A model generated the notes under the pieces. That model saw only the letters and a program-made list of their open reading frames with translations, was not told the origin of the DNA and ran no database searches. Positions 18,502-27,560 of a stretch of 64,000 nucleotides of DNA are shown one piece after another. The position numbers were made by a program, and so were the translations under genes. Where the stretch lies: NCBI GenBank assembly GCA_030418545.1, contig QAIB01000013.1, forward strand, positions 59,964 to 123,963. Reading direction: 5' to 3'. Position 1 is the first letter of the stretch; every line of letters begins with the position of its first letter. This DNA comes from Xenophilus aerolatus (GTDB lineage: Bacteria > Pseudomonadota > Gammaproteobacteria > Burkholderiales > Burkholderiaceae_C).

Positions 18502-19944
18502 ATGGGCCAGAAACTCAAGATCACCGGCTGGGTGAGCGCAGGCGTCGTTGCCGGCGTGCTGACGACCGTCTCGCTGCAGACGGTGGCGCGGGGCGCGATG
18601 GCGCCCCTGCCGCTGGAAGAGCTGCAGCAGCTCGCCGCCGTGTTCGGCATGGTCAAGAGCGACTACGTCGAGCCGGTCGACGACAAGAAGCTGATCTCCG
18701 ACGCCATCTCGGGCATGGTGTCCGGGCTGGACCCGCACTCGCAGTACTTCGACAAGAAGTCCTTCAAGGAATTCCGCGAGGGCACTTCGGGCCGCTTCGT
18801 GGGCGTGGGCATCGAGATCTCGCAGGAGGACGGCCTGGTCAAGATCGTCTCGCCGATCGAGGGCTCGCCCGCCTTCCGCGCCGGCCTCAAGCCCAACGAC
18901 CTGATCACCAAGATCGACGACACGGCCGTCAAGGGCCTCTCGCTGAACGACGCCGTCAAGCGCATGCGCGGCGAGGCCGGCACCAAGGTGCTGCTGACCA
19001 TCTTCCGCAAGGACGAGAGCCGCACCTTCCCCGTGACCATCACGCGCGAGGAGATCCGCACGCAGTCGGTCCGCGGCAAGGTGATCGAGCCGGGCTACGC
19101 CTGGATCCGCCTGTCGCAGTTCCAGGAGCGCACCGTTGACGACTTCGTGAAGAAGGTCGACGAGATCTACAAGCAGGACCCCAACCTCAAGGGCCTGGTG
19201 CTCGACCTGCGCAACGACCCGGGCGGCCTGCTCGACGCGGCGGTGGCCGTGTCGGCCGCCTTCCTGCCGGCCAATTCGACGGTGGTGACGACCGACGGCC
19301 AGCTCGCCGAGAGCAAGCAGGTCTACAAGGCCATCCCCGAGGACTACCAGCGCCGCTCCGGTTCCGACCCGCTGCGCAGCCTGCCGGCGGCGCTCAAGAC
19401 CGTGCCGTTGATCGTGCTGGTGAACGAAGGCTCGGCCTCGGCCAGCGAGATCGTGGCCGGCGCGCTGCAGGACCACAAGCGCGCGACCATCATGGGCAGC
19501 CAGACCTTCGGCAAGGGCTCGGTGCAGACGGTGCGCCCGCTCGGCCCCGACACCGGCCTGAAGATCACCACCGCGCGCTACTACACGCCCAGCGGCACCT
19601 CGATCCAGGCGCGCGGCATCGTGCCGAACGTGCTGGTCGACGAGAGCGCCGAGGGCAGCCCCTACGCGGCCCTGCGCATGCGCGAGGCCGACCTGGAGAA
19701 GCACCTGTCCAGCGGCCAGGGCCCCGAGGTGAAGGACCCGGAGCGCGAGAAGGCTCGCGACGAGGCCCGCAAGCGCCTAGAGGAAGAGGCCAAGAAGCCG
19801 CCGCAGGACCGCAAGACGCCCGAGTTCGGGACCGACAAGGACTTCCCGCTCGTGCAGGCGATCAACCAGCTCAAGGGCCAGCCCGTGGTGGTCAGCAAGA
19901 CGCAGGTGATCGTCGAGAACAAGGACGAGAAAAAGGACAACTGA
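18502..19944 (+). CDS. ctpA: Carboxy-terminal processing protease, S41 family (CtpA)
   Basis: This is a periplasmic serine protease of 480 residues with an N-terminal signal anchor (WVSAGVVAGVLTTVSL). A PDZ domain (about 95-170, GVGIEISQEDGLVKIVSP) is followed by the S41 core. The catalytic dyad is probably Ser313 in NEGSASASEI and Lys338 in QTFGKGSVQ. The C-terminus is a Lys/Glu-rich tail. ATG 18502 has AAGGGA upstream; the ATG at 18463 has no clear site. A strong terminator follows the stop. Confidence 0.94.
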   Translation: MGQKLKITGWVSAGVVAGVLTTVSLQTVARGAMAPLPLEELQQLAAVFGMVKSDYVEPVDDKKLISDAISGMVSGLDPHSQYFDKKSFKEFREGTSGRFVGVGIEISQEDGLVKIVSPIEGSPAFRAGLKPNDLITKIDDTAVKGLSLNDAVKRMRGEAGTKVLLTIFRKDESRTFPVTITREEIRTQSVRGKVIEPGYAWIRLSQFQERTVDDFVKKVDEIYKQDPNLKGLVLDLRNDPGGLLDAAVAVSAAFLPANSTVVTTDGQLAESKQVYKAIPEDYQRRSGSDPLRSLPAALKTVPLIVLVNEGSASASEIVAGALQDHKRATIMGSQTFGKGSVQTVRPLGPDTGLKITTARYYTPSGTSIQARGIVPNVLVDESAEGSPYAALRMREADLEKHLSSGQGPEVKDPEREKARDEARKRLEEEAKKPPQDRKTPEFGTDKDFPLVQAINQLKGQPVVVSKTQVIVENKDEKKDN

Positions 19945-19967
19945 GCGCAGTCCGCGCTCCCCGCTGC

Positions 19968-19998
19968 ATCGGCCTCCCTCGCGGAGGCCGATCTCTTT
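19968..19998 (+). terminator. Intrinsic terminator after ctpA
   Basis: The stem ATCGGCCTCC-CTCGC-GGAGGCCGAT (10 bp) is followed by CTCTTT. It starts 23 bp after the ctpA stop and ends 26 bp before the moeB/thiF start. Confidence 0.75.
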
Positions 19999-20024
19999 GG
20001 GGGGCTCTGCGATCATCGGCCGCC

Positions 20025-20801
20025 ATGGAAGACGACGACCTGCTGCGCTACTCGCGCCACATCCTGCTGGAGGAGTTCGGCATCGACGGCCAGGCCCGCG
20101 TGTCGGCCGCGCACGCGCTGGTCATCGGGGCCGGCGGGCTGGGCTCGCCGGTGGCGCTGTACCTGGCCGCCGCCGGCGTGGGGCACATCACCCTGGTGGA
20201 CGACGACACGGTCGACCTGACCAACCTGCAGCGCCAGATCGCCCACACGACGGCCCGCGTGGGTCAGGCCAAGGTCGCGTCGGCGCAGCAGGCCATCCGG
20301 GCGCTGAACCCCGAGGTGGCGGTGGAGGTCGAGGCCGCGCGTGCCGATGCCGCCCTGCTCGCACGCCGCGTGCCCCAGGCCGACGTGGTGCTGGACTGCT
20401 CGGACAACTTCGCGACGCGCCAGGCGGTGAACGCCGCCTGCGTGGCGCACGGCAAGCCCCTGGTGGCCGGCGCGGCCATTCGCTTCGACGGCCAGCTGGG
20501 CGTGTACGACCCGCGCGATTCCCAGTCGCCCTGCTACGCCTGCCTGTTCCCGCCCGACGCGCAGTTCGAGGAAACCCGCTGCGCGGTGCTCGGCGTGTTC
20601 GGCCCGGTGGTGGGCACCATCGGCACGCTGCAGGCGCATGAGGCGCTCAAGCTGCTGGCTGGCGTGGGCGGCGGCCTGGTGGGGCGGCTGCTGATGTTCG
20701 ACGGGCGCAGCAGCAGCTTCGAGACGATGCGCGTGCGCCGCGACCCGGCGTGCCCCGTGTGCGGCGGCCGCCACGATGGAGCGCCCGCCGTCTGCTCCTG
20801 A
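20025..20801 (+). CDS. MoeB/ThiF-type sulfur-carrier adenylyltransferase
   Basis: This 258-residue E1-like enzyme adenylates the C-terminal Gly-Gly of MoaD or ThiS for molybdopterin or thiamine synthesis. It has the nucleotide motif VIGAGGLGSPVALYLAAAGV, NLQRQIAHTTARVGQ, the aspartate in LDCSDNFATRQAVN, and two zinc CxxC pairs (CYACL and CPVC). MoeB and ThiF cannot be separated on sequence alone. A molybdopterin role would fit the formate dehydrogenase in the window but is inference. Confidence 0.9.
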   Translation: MEDDDLLRYSRHILLEEFGIDGQARVSAAHALVIGAGGLGSPVALYLAAAGVGHITLVDDDTVDLTNLQRQIAHTTARVGQAKVASAQQAIRALNPEVAVEVEAARADAALLARRVPQADVVLDCSDNFATRQAVNAACVAHGKPLVAGAAIRFDGQLGVYDPRDSQSPCYACLFPPDAQFEETRCAVLGVFGPVVGTIGTLQAHEALKLLAGVGGGLVGRLLMFDGRSSSFETMRVRRDPACPVCGGRHDGAPAVCS

Positions 20802-20810
20802 AACGATAGC

Positions 20811-20850
20811 TGTGTGCGCAGGCTAGATGCAGGCTCCAGCCCGATTTGCC
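20811..20850 (+). repeat. Dispersed repeat family A, copy b (degenerate)
   Basis: CGATAGCTGTGTGCGCAGG...GGCTCCAGCCCGATTT keeps the GATAGCTG and GATTT portions of the two-stem family but the stems are decayed. It lies between the convergent moeB/thiF and AsmA genes. Confidence 0.5.
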
Positions 20851-20872
20851 CATCAAACGGCGCGTGCAGCGC

Positions 20873-22906
20873 TCAGGGCCGGATGGCCTTGGCACGCGCC
20901 GCGCCCTGGGTCGCGGTGCGGCTGTCGGGGGTGCGGGCGTCCTGCAGCACGGCGCCGCAGTCCGCGTCCTTGCCCGGCCCGGTTTCGAGGGTGGCAGCCA
21001 GCGCCAGCAGCGGATTGATCGTGGCACCCGCCACCACACCCGCAGCGCGAGCCAGCAGCGGCGCCACCTCCACGCCCGGGCGGGGGTTCGCGAAGGTGCC
21101 GCCGACGGTCAACGGCGTGCGGATCGACAGGATGCTCTTGCTCTTGGGCTCGGGACGGATCGTGAAGTCCAGCGTCTCCTTGGCGAGGTTGGCCTGCCCG
21201 GTGGCGATGAAGACGGCGTTGCTGGTGTCCAGGACCATCGTGCGGCTGTCCATCACGCCCTTGTTGACGTCGAAGGCCACCGCCGCGCAGCGCAGTTGCA
21301 CGTCCTTGTCGCCGCGCGCCAGGAACTTGAGGATGTCGCCACCGACCAGCGTCGCGAACACCGGCAGCAGGTTGCCGAACTGGCCGGCACCCATCAGCAG
21401 CGCCACGTCGCCCGAGGCACCGCCCAGCCAGGTGGCGACGGAACTGCCTGCACCGGAGATGTTGATGCGCCCGTCGATGCGCCCCACGCTGTTGCCCGAG
21501 GCCTCGAGCTTCGGCACCAGCCGCGCCAGCTGAAGCGCGCGCAGGTCGAGCGCCGCGCGGATGTCGGCCGGCTGGCTCGCGGCACCGATGCGGATCGCGC
21601 CCGCGATCTTGCCGCCCGCAACGCCGAGGTCGAGCGGATCGAGGGTCAGCACCGCATCCTGCAGCGCCACGTGCACGCTGCCGCGGTCCAGCGGAATGTC
21701 GCGCACGTTGCGGATGCGTTCCGCGGTGTAGCGCACGTCGGCGTTCATGGCGCGCAGGCGCTCGAAGTCCAGCGGCGCCGTGGGCAGCACCTTGCCGTCG
21801 CCGCGCCGGCGCTGCACCTGCTCGACGGTGGGTGGCGGGGCCACGCCCTCCACCGCCTTGGCGCTGCGCTCGGTGGGCGGCAGACCGATGAGCGGCCCGA
21901 GGTCGTCCATGTCCATCACCTTGGAACTGAGCGTGCCGCTGAGCTTCGGTGTGGCCGCGCCCTGGTCGAAGCTGAGCTGCCCGCCGATGTCCGACAGGCC
22001 CAGCCGGCCGGCCATCGACGACACCTCCCACAGCTTGGCGCGCTTGCGGACCTGGCCGCGCACCGCGTAGGGTGAGGTCTGCGGCAGCGCCACCCCCAGC
22101 AGGCCGTACAGATCGCCCAGCGTCTGGCCCTTGAGGTCGAACTTGGCATCGATCTCGTCCAGTTCGGTCAGCGAGCCCACCGTGCCGCTGGCGTTGAGCC
22201 GAGTGCGTCCGGCCGCGGCCTTGATCTCGATCGGGAACGGCGGCTGGCCGACGTGGTCGATCTGCAGCACGTTGCCCGTGCGGCCCTCCGCCGAGAGCGG
22301 CTGCTGCTTGTAGCGACCCTTCATGCTGTAGCTCAGGGGCAGGTCGCCGCGAGCCGGATCGAAACTGAACTGCGCCTGCAGATCGACGCCATAGGCCGGC
22401 GCCAGGAAGTCGAGGGCGCCGTTGTCGACCTGGAGCAGCCCGATGGTGGGCACCGTGCCCTTGCCGCCCTCGCCCGCATCGCTCTTGCCGAGCGCCCAGG
22501 TGCGTCGGCCGTCGGCTTCCATCTGCAAGCCCAGTTGCGGGCCGGCCAGGCGCACGCCGGGCAGCACCACGGCGCCTCGCAACAGCGGCCACAGACGCAG
22601 GTCGATGTCCGCCCGTTCGGCCTTGACCAGATAGGGCGCCCGCGCCCACGAGGGGTTGGCGAACTCGATGCCGTCCAGGTGAACGGTCGCCTGTCGCAGC
22701 CCCAGGGTGACATCGAGCCTGCGGGTGATCTCGAAGTGGCGGCCGGTCTTGTCGCTCACATAACGGTTGATGGGCCCACGCAGCACGTCCCAGGGGAAGA
22801 ACATGAGCAACAGGACCAGCGCGACCAGCAGCACCCCCAACGCCAGCAGGCCGCGCTTGGCGGAGCGGGCCGAACGGGACGGAGCGTTGATCGAAGAGCC
22901 TGCCAT
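20873..22906 (-). CDS. AsmA family protein
   Basis: This is an inner-membrane protein with a large periplasmic domain, of the class implicated in lipid transport to the outer membrane. The 677-residue protein has one N-terminal transmembrane helix (LLALGVLLVALVLLLMFFPW). Typical AsmA features follow: VLRGPINRYVSDKTGRHFEI near residue 50 and, near the C-terminus, LDFTIRPEPKSKSILSIRTP then GTFANPRPGVE. ATG 22906 was chosen because upstream sequence belongs to a preceding short gene. It lies 10 bp downstream of a small secreted ORF on the same strand. Confidence 0.9.
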   Translation of the reverse strand: MAGSSINAPSRSARSAKRGLLALGVLLVALVLLLMFFPWDVLRGPINRYVSDKTGRHFEITRRLDVTLGLRQATVHLDGIEFANPSWARAPYLVKAERADIDLRLWPLLRGAVVLPGVRLAGPQLGLQMEADGRRTWALGKSDAGEGGKGTVPTIGLLQVDNGALDFLAPAYGVDLQAQFSFDPARGDLPLSYSMKGRYKQQPLSAEGRTGNVLQIDHVGQPPFPIEIKAAAGRTRLNASGTVGSLTELDEIDAKFDLKGQTLGDLYGLLGVALPQTSPYAVRGQVRKRAKLWEVSSMAGRLGLSDIGGQLSFDQGAATPKLSGTLSSKVMDMDDLGPLIGLPPTERSAKAVEGVAPPPTVEQVQRRRGDGKVLPTAPLDFERLRAMNADVRYTAERIRNVRDIPLDRGSVHVALQDAVLTLDPLDLGVAGGKIAGAIRIGAASQPADIRAALDLRALQLARLVPKLEASGNSVGRIDGRINISGAGSSVATWLGGASGDVALLMGAGQFGNLLPVFATLVGGDILKFLARGDKDVQLRCAAVAFDVNKGVMDSRTMVLDTSNAVFIATGQANLAKETLDFTIRPEPKSKSILSIRTPLTVGGTFANPRPGVEVAPLLARAAGVVAGATINPLLALAATLETGPGKDADCGAVLQDARTPDSRTATQGAARAKAIRP

Positions 22907-22916
22907 CGGCCGGGCC

Positions 22917-23078
22917 TCAGCGACCCGAAGGCCACAGCCAATCCACGGACTGCATGGCGTCGCCACGCGCCGCATCGGCCACGTGCACCTCCGCCATGCC
23001 GGCCTCGCCATGCACCGTCGCAAGCGCTGCGGCCAGCGCAAGAACGCCCGCGATCACATAGGTGGCAACGGCCTTCAT
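22917..23078 (-). CDS. Small exported hypothetical peptide
   Basis: This 53-residue ORF begins MKAVATYVIAGVLALAAALA, a good signal sequence, followed by about 30 residues rich in Ala, Val and Asp with no cysteine. GAAGGA lies upstream of ATG 23078. It ends 10 bp before the AsmA gene, so both may be co-transcribed. I do not recognise it; coding is supported by the start site, signal sequence and spacing only. Confidence 0.5.
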   Translation of the reverse strand: MKAVATYVIAGVLALAAALATVHGEAGMAEVHVADAARGDAMQSVDWLWPSGR

Positions 23079-23400
23079 GGCATGGGTCCTTCTCGTCGTG
23101 TTGCGTCGTGTTGTGCAGGGCCAGACAGGGGCCGGTCGATCGAAACCGGATCCTGCCGGCGACGCGACGAGCGTATGAAGACCCTGGCCCACCGCAGGTC
23201 AGCACGACCCCGCAGCGTCTGTGCGTCGCGACCTACTCGCGTCAGCCCCGGCGGCATGTGGGACTGCTCCTACGACTTCAAGCCGCCGAACCTTGCATAC
23301 CAGACCGGGCGCGAAGCCGTAGCATGCGGACCATGGTTTTACAGGTTGAGGCAGTTCAGTTGCACGGAGTGGCGCGGGCCCTGCCCTGGCGCTCGGCGCC
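23079..23400. other. Divergent intergenic region, 322 bp
   Basis: No convincing gene is seen. The region separates the AsmA/peptide genes (minus) from the receiver gene (plus) and must hold both promoters. A perfect 10-bp tandem repeat CGTCGTGTTG-CGTCGTGTTG lies at 23094-23113, close to the peptide gene start. No clear sigma-70 boxes were picked out. Confidence 0.4.
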
Positions 23401-23808
23401 ATGAGCCAGCGCCTGAACACCTACATCGTGGAGGACAACCTCACCATCCGCGAGAACCTGGTCGGCACGCTCGAGGAGTTGACGGACGTCAACGCCGTCG
23501 GCTTCGCGGAGACGGAGAACGACGCCCGCCGGTGGCTGCGCGATCATGCCGGCGACTGGCAATTGGCGATCGTGGACCTCTTCCTCAAGCAGGGCAGCGG
23601 CCTGGGCGTGCTGCAGGCCTGCTCGGCGCGTGGGCCGCAGCAGAAGGTGGTGGTCCTGAGCAACTATGCGACGCCGGACATCCGCAAGCGCTGCGCCCAA
23701 CTGGGCGTGGATGCCGTGTTCGACAAGTCCAACGAGATCGACGCCCTGGTCGACTTCTGCATTGCACACAGCCAACAGACTGCGACGGCGAGCAACGCCG
23801 GGCCTTGA
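23401..23808 (+). CDS. Receiver-only response regulator
   Basis: This 135-residue protein is a single receiver domain: acidic pocket YIVEDN (E11, D12), phosphoacceptor Asp59 in LAIVDLFLKQGSGLG, SNYA switch region, and the conserved lysine in VFDKSNEID. There is no output domain, so it may act as a phosphate sink or by protein contact. It faces the LuxR-type regulator gene (convergent) and lies near the CHASE3 kinase gene, a plausible partner. Confidence 0.9.
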   Translation: MSQRLNTYIVEDNLTIRENLVGTLEELTDVNAVGFAETENDARRWLRDHAGDWQLAIVDLFLKQGSGLGVLQACSARGPQQKVVVLSNYATPDIRKRCAQLGVDAVFDKSNEIDALVDFCIAHSQQTATASNAGP

Positions 23809-23845
23809 GGCGCGGCGGGCGCCGGCCGCGTTGCCGCGCCGCTGC

Positions 23846-24478
23846 TCAGTCGATGAGCTTGTTCTTCAACGCGTAGTAGGTCAGGTCGCTGTTGGACGAC
23901 AGGTTCATCTTTTCCATCAGACGCGTGCGGTAGGTGCTCACCGTCTTCACCGACAGCGACAAAGTCTTGGCGATCTCGCCGGCCGTCTCGCCCTTGGCCA
24001 GCTTGAGGAAGACCTGGAATTCGCGCTCCGACAGCTGCTCGTGCGGCGCCGCGTCGTCCTTGCGGTCGAGTTGCCGCGCCAGCAGTTCCGCCACCGCCGG
24101 AGTGATGTAGCGCCGCCCCATCGCGATGGTGCGGATCGCGTTGACGATCTCCAGCGGCTCACAGTCCTTGTTCAGGTAGCCCGAGGCGCCCTGGCGGATG
24201 AGGTTCATCGCGTAGTGCTCCTCGGGGTAACCACTGAGGATGAGGATGCCCACATCCGGCGCCTTGGCCCGAATCATCGCCAGTGCGTCGATGCCGCTCT
24301 GGCCGGGCATCGACAGGTCCATGACCAGTACGTCGAGCTCGGTGGTCCGAACGAGCTCGATGGCCTCGCGCCCGGTGGATGCCTCACCCACCACGCGCAG
24401 GTCCACGTGCTCGGAGAAAAACTGCTTCAACCCGGACCGCACGATCGCGTGGTCGTCCACAATGCCGATCTTGATCAT
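23846..24478 (-). CDS. LuxR/NarL-type response regulator
   Basis: The 210-residue protein has a receiver (IGIVDDHAIVRSG, phospho-Asp54 in VLVMDLSMPGQSG, Lys in LNKDCEP) and a C-terminal LuxR helix-turn-helix (LSEREFQVFLKLAKGETAGE then IAKTLSLSVKTVSTYRTRLM). It resembles UvrY/GacA-type regulators. It is divergent from the histidine kinase gene (103 bp between starts), its most likely cognate partner. Confidence 0.93.
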   Translation of the reverse strand: MIKIGIVDDHAIVRSGLKQFFSEHVDLRVVGEASTGREAIELVRTTELDVLVMDLSMPGQSGIDALAMIRAKAPDVGILILSGYPEEHYAMNLIRQGASGYLNKDCEPLEIVNAIRTIAMGRRYITPAVAELLARQLDRKDDAAPHEQLSEREFQVFLKLAKGETAGEIAKTLSLSVKTVSTYRTRLMEKMNLSSNSDLTYYALKNKLID

Positions 24479-24581
24479 CTGTCGCTCTCTCCATCGGGTG
24501 GCACATCGCTGCGCCAGCCCATGCCGCGAATAAGTTGTTAACCATTATTCATGAAATTGTTCGCGTGACGGATTCGATGGC

Positions 24582-25928
24582 ATGTTGATGCGCCGGTTGT
24601 TGTTCTCGAAGCTGGTCTGGAGCCTGGGTTTGGCCCTGCTGGCCACGCTGGTGCTCGTGGGCATCAACGAGGTCGGCTATCGCCAGTCGAGCAAGGCCCT
24701 GGCCGAGATCAGACGGGCGCAGGAGGCGCGCCTTGCGGTCAACACGCTGCTGCAGGACGTGCTCGATGCCGAGACCGGCCAACGCGGCTACCTCCTGACC
24801 GGAGAGGCACGCTACCGCGAACCCTACGACAGCGCGATCAAGGACATCGGGGTGCATCTCGCCCGCTTGCGCATCCTCTATGCGAACCGCCCGGCAGAGC
24901 AGGCGCAACTGGCGAATCTGGCCGACCACCTGTCGCGCAAGCTCGCCGAGATGGACATGAGCCTGAGGCTCACGCGCGACGGCAACGCCGACGCCTCCCG
25001 CTTCGTGCTGACCACCGACGTGGGCCGCGAGGAAATGAGCCGCATACGGGAGCAGGCCGCAGCACTGGCGGCCTTGAGCGACCAGTCGCTCAGGGCCGGG
25101 CAGGAACAGGTCGCGCGTGCGCTGAACCTGGCGCGCGGCGGCATCGGCATCATCGCGCTGGCAGGGCTGCTCGCCTTCTTCCTGTACCTGCGGCAGACCC
25201 ATGCCCTGCAGTCGGCCGGCGAGCGCCAGCAATTGGCGCTGCAGCGCGAGCGCAACACCCTCGAGGCGGAGGTTCGCGAGCGCACTGCCTCGCTCGCGGA
25301 ACTGGCCACGCACCTGCAGGAGGTGCGCGAAACCGAGCGGGGCTTCCTGGCGCGCGAACTGCACGACGAGCTGGGCGCGCTGCTCACTGCGGCCAAGCTC
25401 GACGTCGCGCGGCTGAAGTCGCGGCTGGCCGATTCGCCCGAGGCCACCCAGCGCCTTCAGCACCTGACCGAGCTGCTCAATTCCGGCATCGCGCTCAAGC
25501 GTCGGATCATCGAGGACCTGCGGCCTTCGTCGCTGTCCAACCTCGGCCTCGTGGCCTCGCTGGAGATCCTGGGCCGCGAGTTCGCCGACCGCTCAGGGAT
25601 CCAGGTCGAGATGGTGCTGGAGCCGGTCGTCATCGACGAGGCCCGACAGCTCACCGTCTACCGCATGATCCAGGAGGGCCTGACCAACATCGGCAAGTAC
25701 GCCGAGGCCACCGAGGCGACGATCGTGCTGAAGAACTACGACAACCACCTCATCGTCGAAGTCACCGACAACGGCCGCGGCTTCGATGCGCAGCAGACCC
25801 GTCCTTCGACCCACGGGCTGGCCGGCATGCGACACCGCGTCGAAGCGGCAGGCGGAAAGCTCACGGTGAATTCCGCGCCCGGCGAGGGCACGCGCCTGCA
25901 GGCCATGTTGCCCACGCGCGCGCACTGA
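24582..25928 (+). CDS. CHASE3-domain sensor histidine kinase (HisKA_3 type)
   Basis: The 448-residue membrane kinase has a first helix ([18 protein letters not shown]), a periplasmic CHASE3 domain ([13 protein letters not shown] near residue 62), a second helix ([16 protein letters not shown], about 188), a coiled linker, the NarL-family phosphoacceptor [12 protein letters not shown] (His261), and a HATPase domain with VTDNGRGFD and [10 protein letters not shown]. Such kinases pair with LuxR-type regulators like the divergent neighbour. ATG 24582 or 24588 could start translation; neither has a strong ribosome site. Stress genes lie downstream. Confidence 0.93.
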   Translation: MLMRRLLFSKLVWSLGLALLATLVLVGINEVGYRQSSKALAEIRRAQEARLAVNTLLQDVLDAETGQRGYLLTGEARYREPYDSAIKDIGVHLARLRILYANRPAEQAQLANLADHLSRKLAEMDMSLRLTRDGNADASRFVLTTDVGREEMSRIREQAAALAALSDQSLRAGQEQVARALNLARGGIGIIALAGLLAFFLYLRQTHALQSAGERQQLALQRERNTLEAEVRERTASLAELATHLQEVRETERGFLARELHDELGALLTAAKLDVARLKSRLADSPEATQRLQHLTELLNSGIALKRRIIEDLRPSSLSNLGLVASLEILGREFADRSGIQVEMVLEPVVIDEARQLTVYRMIQEGLTNIGKYAEATEATIVLKNYDNHLIVEVTDNGRGFDAQQTRPSTHGLAGMRHRVEAAGGKLTVNSAPGEGTRLQAMLPTRAH

Positions 25929-26097
25929 CCCTGCCTTCGACGGGCGATTCGGTGCTTTCCTACGGCCCGTCCCCTCGGCTGCTGACAGGGGTCCCGAGGC
26001 CCCGCTTCTAAGCTCGGTGCATCGCTTCGGTAGCCACCCGCTTTCATCCCTGACAGCGTTCGGCACCAGGGCCATCCACTCATCAGAGGCGCGCCGC

Positions 26098-26271
26098 ATG
26101 CTGCACTACACCGTCGTTTTTCTTGTCATCGCCCTGGTGGCTGCACTGTTCGGCTTCGGGGGCATCGCCGCAGGGGCCGTCGGCATCGCGAAACTTCTTT
26201 TCGTGATCTTCGCCATCCTGACGATCGCGAGCTTCATCGCAGGCCTCATGCGCCGCGGCCAGGCGCGCTAG
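26098..26271 (+). CDS. DUF1328 (YtjA-type) small membrane protein
   Basis: This 57-residue protein has two hydrophobic helices: [20 protein letters not shown] and [20 protein letters not shown], with a basic C-terminus. This is the DUF1328 pattern, found next to stress-response genes in many proteobacteria. It begins a run of small stress-associated genes in the same orientation up to 28102. Confidence 0.9.
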   Translation: MLHYTVVFLVIALVAALFGFGGIAAGAVGIAKLLFVIFAILTIASFIAGLMRRGQAR

Positions 26272-26325
26272 CATCAAAGCGCAAACACCCCTTTCATCTC
26301 TGTTGTTCATCGCAAAGGAAGTTTC

Positions 26326-26703
26326 ATGAACTCGACCGCCAAGACCCCCTCGCAACTGGCCGACGATCTGCGCAGCACCGCACAGGACGCTGTGGACAGC
26401 ACGCGTGCCTATGCCCAGAACGCCGTCGATGCGGCCGGTCAGAAGGTGCGCAGCCTGCGCAGCGACATGGAGCCGGCGGTCGAGCAGATCGCCTCGCGCG
26501 TGCAGCAGGCGGTCCAGCGTGGCCTCGAAGCCGCGTCCAAGACCGGAGTGCGCGCGCAGGAACGCTTCGGCGAAGCCGCCCAGGTGACCACCCGCTACAT
26601 CGCCGACCAGCCCGTGCGCTCGGTGCTGGTTGCCGCTGCCGCCGGCGCAGCCATCACGGCGCTGCTGGTGCTGGCCACCCGCCGCAGCCGCGACGACTAC
26701 TGA
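26326..26703 (+). CDS. DUF883/ElaB-YqjD family protein
   Basis: This 125-residue protein has a long amphipathic helical region rich in Ala, Gln and Arg (about 8-90) and a C-terminal transmembrane segment with GAAITALLVLATRRSR. It belongs to the ElaB/YqjD/DUF883 family of tail-anchored proteins that bind ribosomes at the membrane in stationary phase in E. coli. AAAGGAA lies just upstream. The next gene is YqjE-like, as in the E. coli yqjD-yqjE arrangement. Confidence 0.88.
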   Translation: MNSTAKTPSQLADDLRSTAQDAVDSTRAYAQNAVDAAGQKVRSLRSDMEPAVEQIASRVQQAVQRGLEAASKTGVRAQERFGEAAQVTTRYIADQPVRSVLVAAAAGAAITALLVLATRRSRDDY

Positions 26704-26731
26704 TCGAGCGCCCATCCGTCGCAGCGCCGCC

Positions 26732-27112
26732 ATGTGGCATCCCCTCTTCTCGGCGGCACTGCGACATCCGCATCTCCTCGCAGACCACCTTGCCAACTAC
26801 GGCGCCCTGGTCCGTGACGAACTGGCGATCGCCACCCATGGCGTGGTGGCTCGCCTCATCGCCGGTGTGGTGGCCGCCGTCAGTGCACTGACCGCGCTGT
26901 GCCTCATGGGGACTGCCGTCATGCTCGGCGTGCTGCACGGCCAGTTCTCCTGGGTGCTGGTGGTGGTGCCAGGCGTCGCCGTGGCGCTGGCGGCGATCGG
27001 CGCGTGGATCGCCCTGCGGCCGACGTCCTTCCATGGATTCGACGACCTGGGCACGCAGTTCCAGGCCGACGTGCGCGCCTTGCGCGCGCTGCAGGAGCGT
27101 CCCCATGGCTGA
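26732..27112 (+). CDS. YqjE-like (phage holin superfamily III) membrane protein
   Basis: This 126-residue protein has two transmembrane segments (LIAGVVAAVSALTALCLMGT and FSWVLVVVPGVAVALAAIGAW) and a short soluble C-terminus. The order DUF883 then YqjE-like matches yqjD-yqjE. It overlaps the next gene by 8 bp. Despite the holin-superfamily name, nothing suggests a phage role here. Confidence 0.8.
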   Translation: MWHPLFSAALRHPHLLADHLANYGALVRDELAIATHGVVARLIAGVVAAVSALTALCLMGTAVMLGVLHGQFSWVLVVVPGVAVALAAIGAWIALRPTSFHGFDDLGTQFQADVRALRALQERPHG

Positions 27113-27560
27113 TCCGCGCCCATCTGCCAGTCCGAAGCAACGTCTGGCAGCTTCCCGTGCGGCGTTGCTGGCGCAGTTGTCCGGCGACACGCCGGCGCCC
27201 GATCCGCACTCGCCGGTTGACGGCGAGCCAGGCACCTCCCAGGCCACTGGCTGGCTGGCGGCGGTGCCATGGCTGCCGCTCGGGCGGCGCGTCGCCGAAC
27301 GCTGGTGGCGGCGACACCCCGCCAACGCCGTGCTGCAACTGGCGCGCCCGGCGCTGGAGCGGCGCGCGCGCGAGCAGCCCGCCCAGCTGATGCTCGCGGC
27401 GGCAGCCACGGGCGCCGTGCTGGCGCTGGTGAGGCCGTGGCGCCTGCTGTCGGCCACGGCGCTGCTGGCGATGGTGCTCAAGACCTCCGACGTCGCCGAT
27501 GTGGTGACGACGTTGATGCACAACAAGAAACCCACCCCACGAAAGGATCGAGAACCATGA
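27105..27560 (+). CDS. Hypothetical membrane protein of the stress cluster (YqjK-like position)
   Basis: The 151-residue protein starts MADPRPSASPKQRLAASRAA. It has a variable Pro-rich region, then [20 protein letters not shown] and a hydrophobic segment (LMLAAAATGAVLALVRPWRL, LLSATALLAMVL). It overlaps the YqjE-like gene by 8 bp and the ferritin-like gene by 4 bp, so it is probably translated from the same mRNA. No characterised family recognised; its place recalls yqjK in E. coli. Confidence 0.75.
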   Translation: MADPRPSASPKQRLAASRAALLAQLSGDTPAPDPHSPVDGEPGTSQATGWLAAVPWLPLGRRVAERWWRRHPANAVLQLARPALERRAREQPAQLMLAAAATGAVLALVRPWRLLSATALLAMVLKTSDVADVVTTLMHNKKPTPRKDREP

